A DNA stretch of 21,124 bases from assembly GCA_022844585.1 (NCBI GenBank), contig JALHLM010000027.1, positions 1-21,124 of the forward strand, read 5' to 3'. This document shows, piece after piece, positions 19,389-21,124 of the stretch. The notes beneath the pieces were generated by a model, which had not been told where the DNA came from, searched no databases, and was given only the letters and a program-made list of their open reading frames with translations. Position 1 is the stretch's first letter. Every line of letters begins with the position of its first letter. The position numbers and the translations under genes were made by a program. Source of the DNA: Pirellulales bacterium. GTDB taxonomy: Bacteria > Planctomycetota > Planctomycetia > Pirellulales > JALHLM01.

Positions 19389-19462
19389 GGAGAGAAAAAG
19401 CCCAGGGAAGGGCCTCGAAGTCGTGGCCAATTGCAACATCTTCGAGGCCCTTCCCTGGGCTT
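19389..19462 (-). terminator. Intrinsic terminator with a perfect 23 bp stem after the radical SAM gene
   Basis: The arms at 19398-19420 and 19440-19462 are perfect reverse complements of each other over 23 bases, around a 19-base loop. Read on the minus strand the stem ends in GGGC and runs straight into TTTTTCTCTCC, as expected of a Rho-independent terminator. It begins 35 bases after the stop at 19497. There is no T-run on the plus side, so it should act on the leftward transcript. The stem is much longer than most intrinsic terminators. Confidence 0.8.
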
Positions 19463-19496
19463 AGCTTGCGCGCCTGTTCTTTCTTGGCTGACAGGC

Positions 19497-21124
19497 TCAC
19501 CCCACCGTCGCCAACTCCGCCAACTGCACCGTGGCGCGGTTATGCTCCTTTTCGAGAAACGTCCGCCCCTTCTTCACGTTGAGGTGATCCCAAGGCAGCC
19601 GATCGGTAAGTTCAAACGAACTGTGCAATACGCGGTCCACATCGACGCCGGCGTCGGCGAACGCTTGCCACCAGATGGTCGGATTGAACATCTCGTACCA
19701 GCTATCGTGCCGCGCGCCGCGGCGCCAGGCCAACTCGATGCCGGCCGCCACGCGGCGATCGCCCCGGCTGAATACGCCTTCCACCAGGCTGATCTCGATA
19801 TCGTGCCGCTTGAGCATCACGGCCTTGATTCGCCGCTTTTGGAACAAATGTTCCCGCGCCCAGGTAAAGTAGTCGCGCGTCTGCATGCCGGTCCATTGAT
19901 ACGGCGTATGGGCTTTCGGCACGAAGTTCGACACGCTGGCGACCACCTTCGGCGTTTGCCCGCGTTCTTCCTTGCCGATCCGCGCGATCGTCTCCGCCAT
20001 TTCGATGATGCCGTCCAGGTCGACGACGCGCTCGCCCGGCAGGCCGCAAAGGAAATACAGTTTCACCTGCTGCCAACCATTCTGAAACGCGGTGCGGCAG
20101 CCGCGATACAAATCCTCGTTGCTGATCTTCTTGCGAATCTGCTCCCGCATATCGTCCCGCGCCACTTCCGGCGCCAACGTCAGCCCGCGGCGATCGCTGG
20201 CCATCATCGCCACGACCGATTCGAGCGCCTCGTTCACGCGCAAGCTCGGTAGCGCGATCTTCACTCCCAAGGGATGGAATACTTCCTGCATCCGTCGCAC
20301 CAGTTGCGGGAAGTACGGATAATCGCTGGTCGACAGTGACAGGAGCGAAATCTCGCGGAACCCCGTATTGCGGTACGATTCCAGCGCCCCTTGAACAATC
20401 GTCTCCACCTCTCGCACGCGCAGCGGCCGCTTGATGACGGTGCTTTGGCAAAACCGGCACTGCCAAGGGCAGCCGCGCATGATTTCGATGGCAATCCGAT
20501 CATGCACGCACTCGATGTTCGGCACGATCGGCCGCGTCGGCAGCGGGATCGCATCGAGATCGGAAATCACCGCTGGCTCGATCGTCGTCGGAATGTCCGG
20601 ATAGCGCGGCTGCAACCCAAGAAACTGCCCGTCGCGGCTGTACTCGGGTTCATACAGACTCGGCACATAAGCGAACGGCAATCGCCGCGCCAACTCAACG
20701 AGCAATTCCTCGCGCTGTTGCCGTCCCGCCGCGCCTTCGAGCGCGCGGCCAGACGATTGCTTCAGCTCCAGCCACGTATCGCAGATCAACGGCAACGACG
20801 GCTCGCCGTCGCCAGTGACAAACACGTCAATAAACGGCGCGATCGGCTCCGGATTCTGCGCACACGGCCCGCCGGCGATCACCAGCGGCTGCGCGAGCGT
20901 GCGCTCATCGTTGTGCAAGGGAATGCCGCCCAGATCGAGCACGGTCAGCAGGTTCGTGTAGCAGTTTTCGTACTGCAACGTGAACCCCACGACGTCGAAC
21001 TCCACGAGCGGCGTGAAGTTTTCCAGGCTGTAAAGCGGCGTGCCGGTCCGCCGCAACTCGCGCTCCATATCAGTCCAAGGAGCGAACGCCCGCTCGCAGG
21101 CCCAATCGGCCCGGTCGTTCATCA
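19497..21124 (-). CDS. B12-binding-type radical SAM protein, TIGR03960-like; N-terminus cut by the right edge
   Basis: At least 541 residues are present. The ATG at 21120-21122 is probably internal: the sequence just after it (CERAFAPWTDME) aligns with a point some 60-80 residues into the family, so the gene should continue off the edge. The first part is a cobalamin-binding-like fold (VVGFTLQYENCYTNLLTVLDL, IAGGPCAQNPEP, FVTGDGE). The radical SAM core has RGCPWQCRFCQS, the C-x3-C-x2-C set for the 4Fe-4S cluster, followed by SLSTSDYP, GLTLAPEVA and LYFLCGLPGE. This group is widely conserved and uncharacterised; it often occurs fused or adjacent to a DUF2344 protein (TIGR03936), a possible tRNA or ribosome connection. 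No DUF2344 gene follows here. The end (AELATVG) stops shortly after the LPWDHL segment. Confidence 0.88.
   Translation of the reverse strand, partial: MNDRADWACERAFAPWTDMERELRRTGTPLYSLENFTPLVEFDVVGFTLQYENCYTNLLTVLDLGGIPLHNDERTLAQPLVIAGGPCAQNPEPIAPFIDVFVTGDGEPSLPLICDTWLELKQSSGRALEGAAGRQQREELLVELARRLPFAYVPSLYEPEYSRDGQFLGLQPRYPDIPTTIEPAVISDLDAIPLPTRPIVPNIECVHDRIAIEIMRGCPWQCRFCQSTVIKRPLRVREVETIVQGALESYRNTGFREISLLSLSTSDYPYFPQLVRRMQEVFHPLGVKIALPSLRVNEALESVVAMMASDRRGLTLAPEVARDDMREQIRKKISNEDLYRGCRTAFQNGWQQVKLYFLCGLPGERVVDLDGIIEMAETIARIGKEERGQTPKVVASVSNFVPKAHTPYQWTGMQTRDYFTWAREHLFQKRRIKAVMLKRHDIEISLVEGVFSRGDRRVAAGIELAWRRGARHDSWYEMFNPTIWWQAFADAGVDVDRVLHSSFELTDRLPWDHLNVKKGRTFLEKEHNRATVQLAELATVG

Noticed and set aside
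19231..19500. 89-residue minus-strand frame starting at a GTG that overlaps the radical SAM stop
   Set aside because: It reads through both arms and the loop of the 23 bp terminator stem and on through the promoter of the next operon. Its ribosome binding site is poor and its later part does not look like protein. The GTGA overlap is probably chance.

Overview
The window most likely comes from a member of the Planctomycetota, probably the Pirellulales side; the order is an inference. Three protein architectures seen here are hallmarks of that phylum: a DUF1587/1595/1592/1588/1585 c-type cytochrome protein paired with a Tat-exported DUF1552 protein, a propeller/HEAT 'membrane-bound dehydrogenase' with a C-terminal haem site, and an unusual flagellin unit. 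The DNA is GC-rich, so long antisense open frames are common and were discarded. No tRNA, rRNA, CRISPR array, insertion sequence or phage gene was seen.

Layout. At the left edge there may be the first codons of a leftward gene (1-88), followed by about 430 bases with no gene. A rightward gene (516-1928) encodes a receiver / degenerate GGDEF / paired-CBS protein. It converges on an OprO/OprP-type outer-membrane porin (1947-3431, minus). About 200 bp separate the porin from the divergent 1030-residue dehydrogenase/HEAT/cytochrome c protein (3632-6724). Its stop codon lies one base from that of a hybrid histidine kinase (6726-9566, minus), which is downstream of and closely linked to a solute-binding lipoprotein (9584-10579, minus).

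Next comes a minus-strand pair: an exported protein of unknown family with a long acidic, proline-rich middle (11681-12901) and a small flagellin (10845-11684), joined by a GTGA overlap. A DedA/VTT membrane protein (13059-13712, plus) follows. Its stop overlaps that of an amidase-signature enzyme (13709-15283, minus), which has a possible 36-residue membrane-peptide ORF just ahead of it. The right part holds the minus-strand DUF1592-DUF1552 operon (19173 to 15524), with a good sigma70-type promoter at 19256-19285. Last is a radical SAM protein of the TIGR03960 type (from 19497, running off the right edge), ending in a long-stem intrinsic terminator.

How the parts may work together. Two separate units encode exported c-type haem proteins and, with the porin, suggest periplasmic oxidation and outer-membrane uptake. 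The binding protein and hybrid kinase have no ABC permease or ATPase beside them, so they look like a two-part sensor rather than a transporter. The most novel-looking units are this sensor pair and the flagellin plus acidic-protein pair. No obvious defence system or biosynthetic cluster is present.
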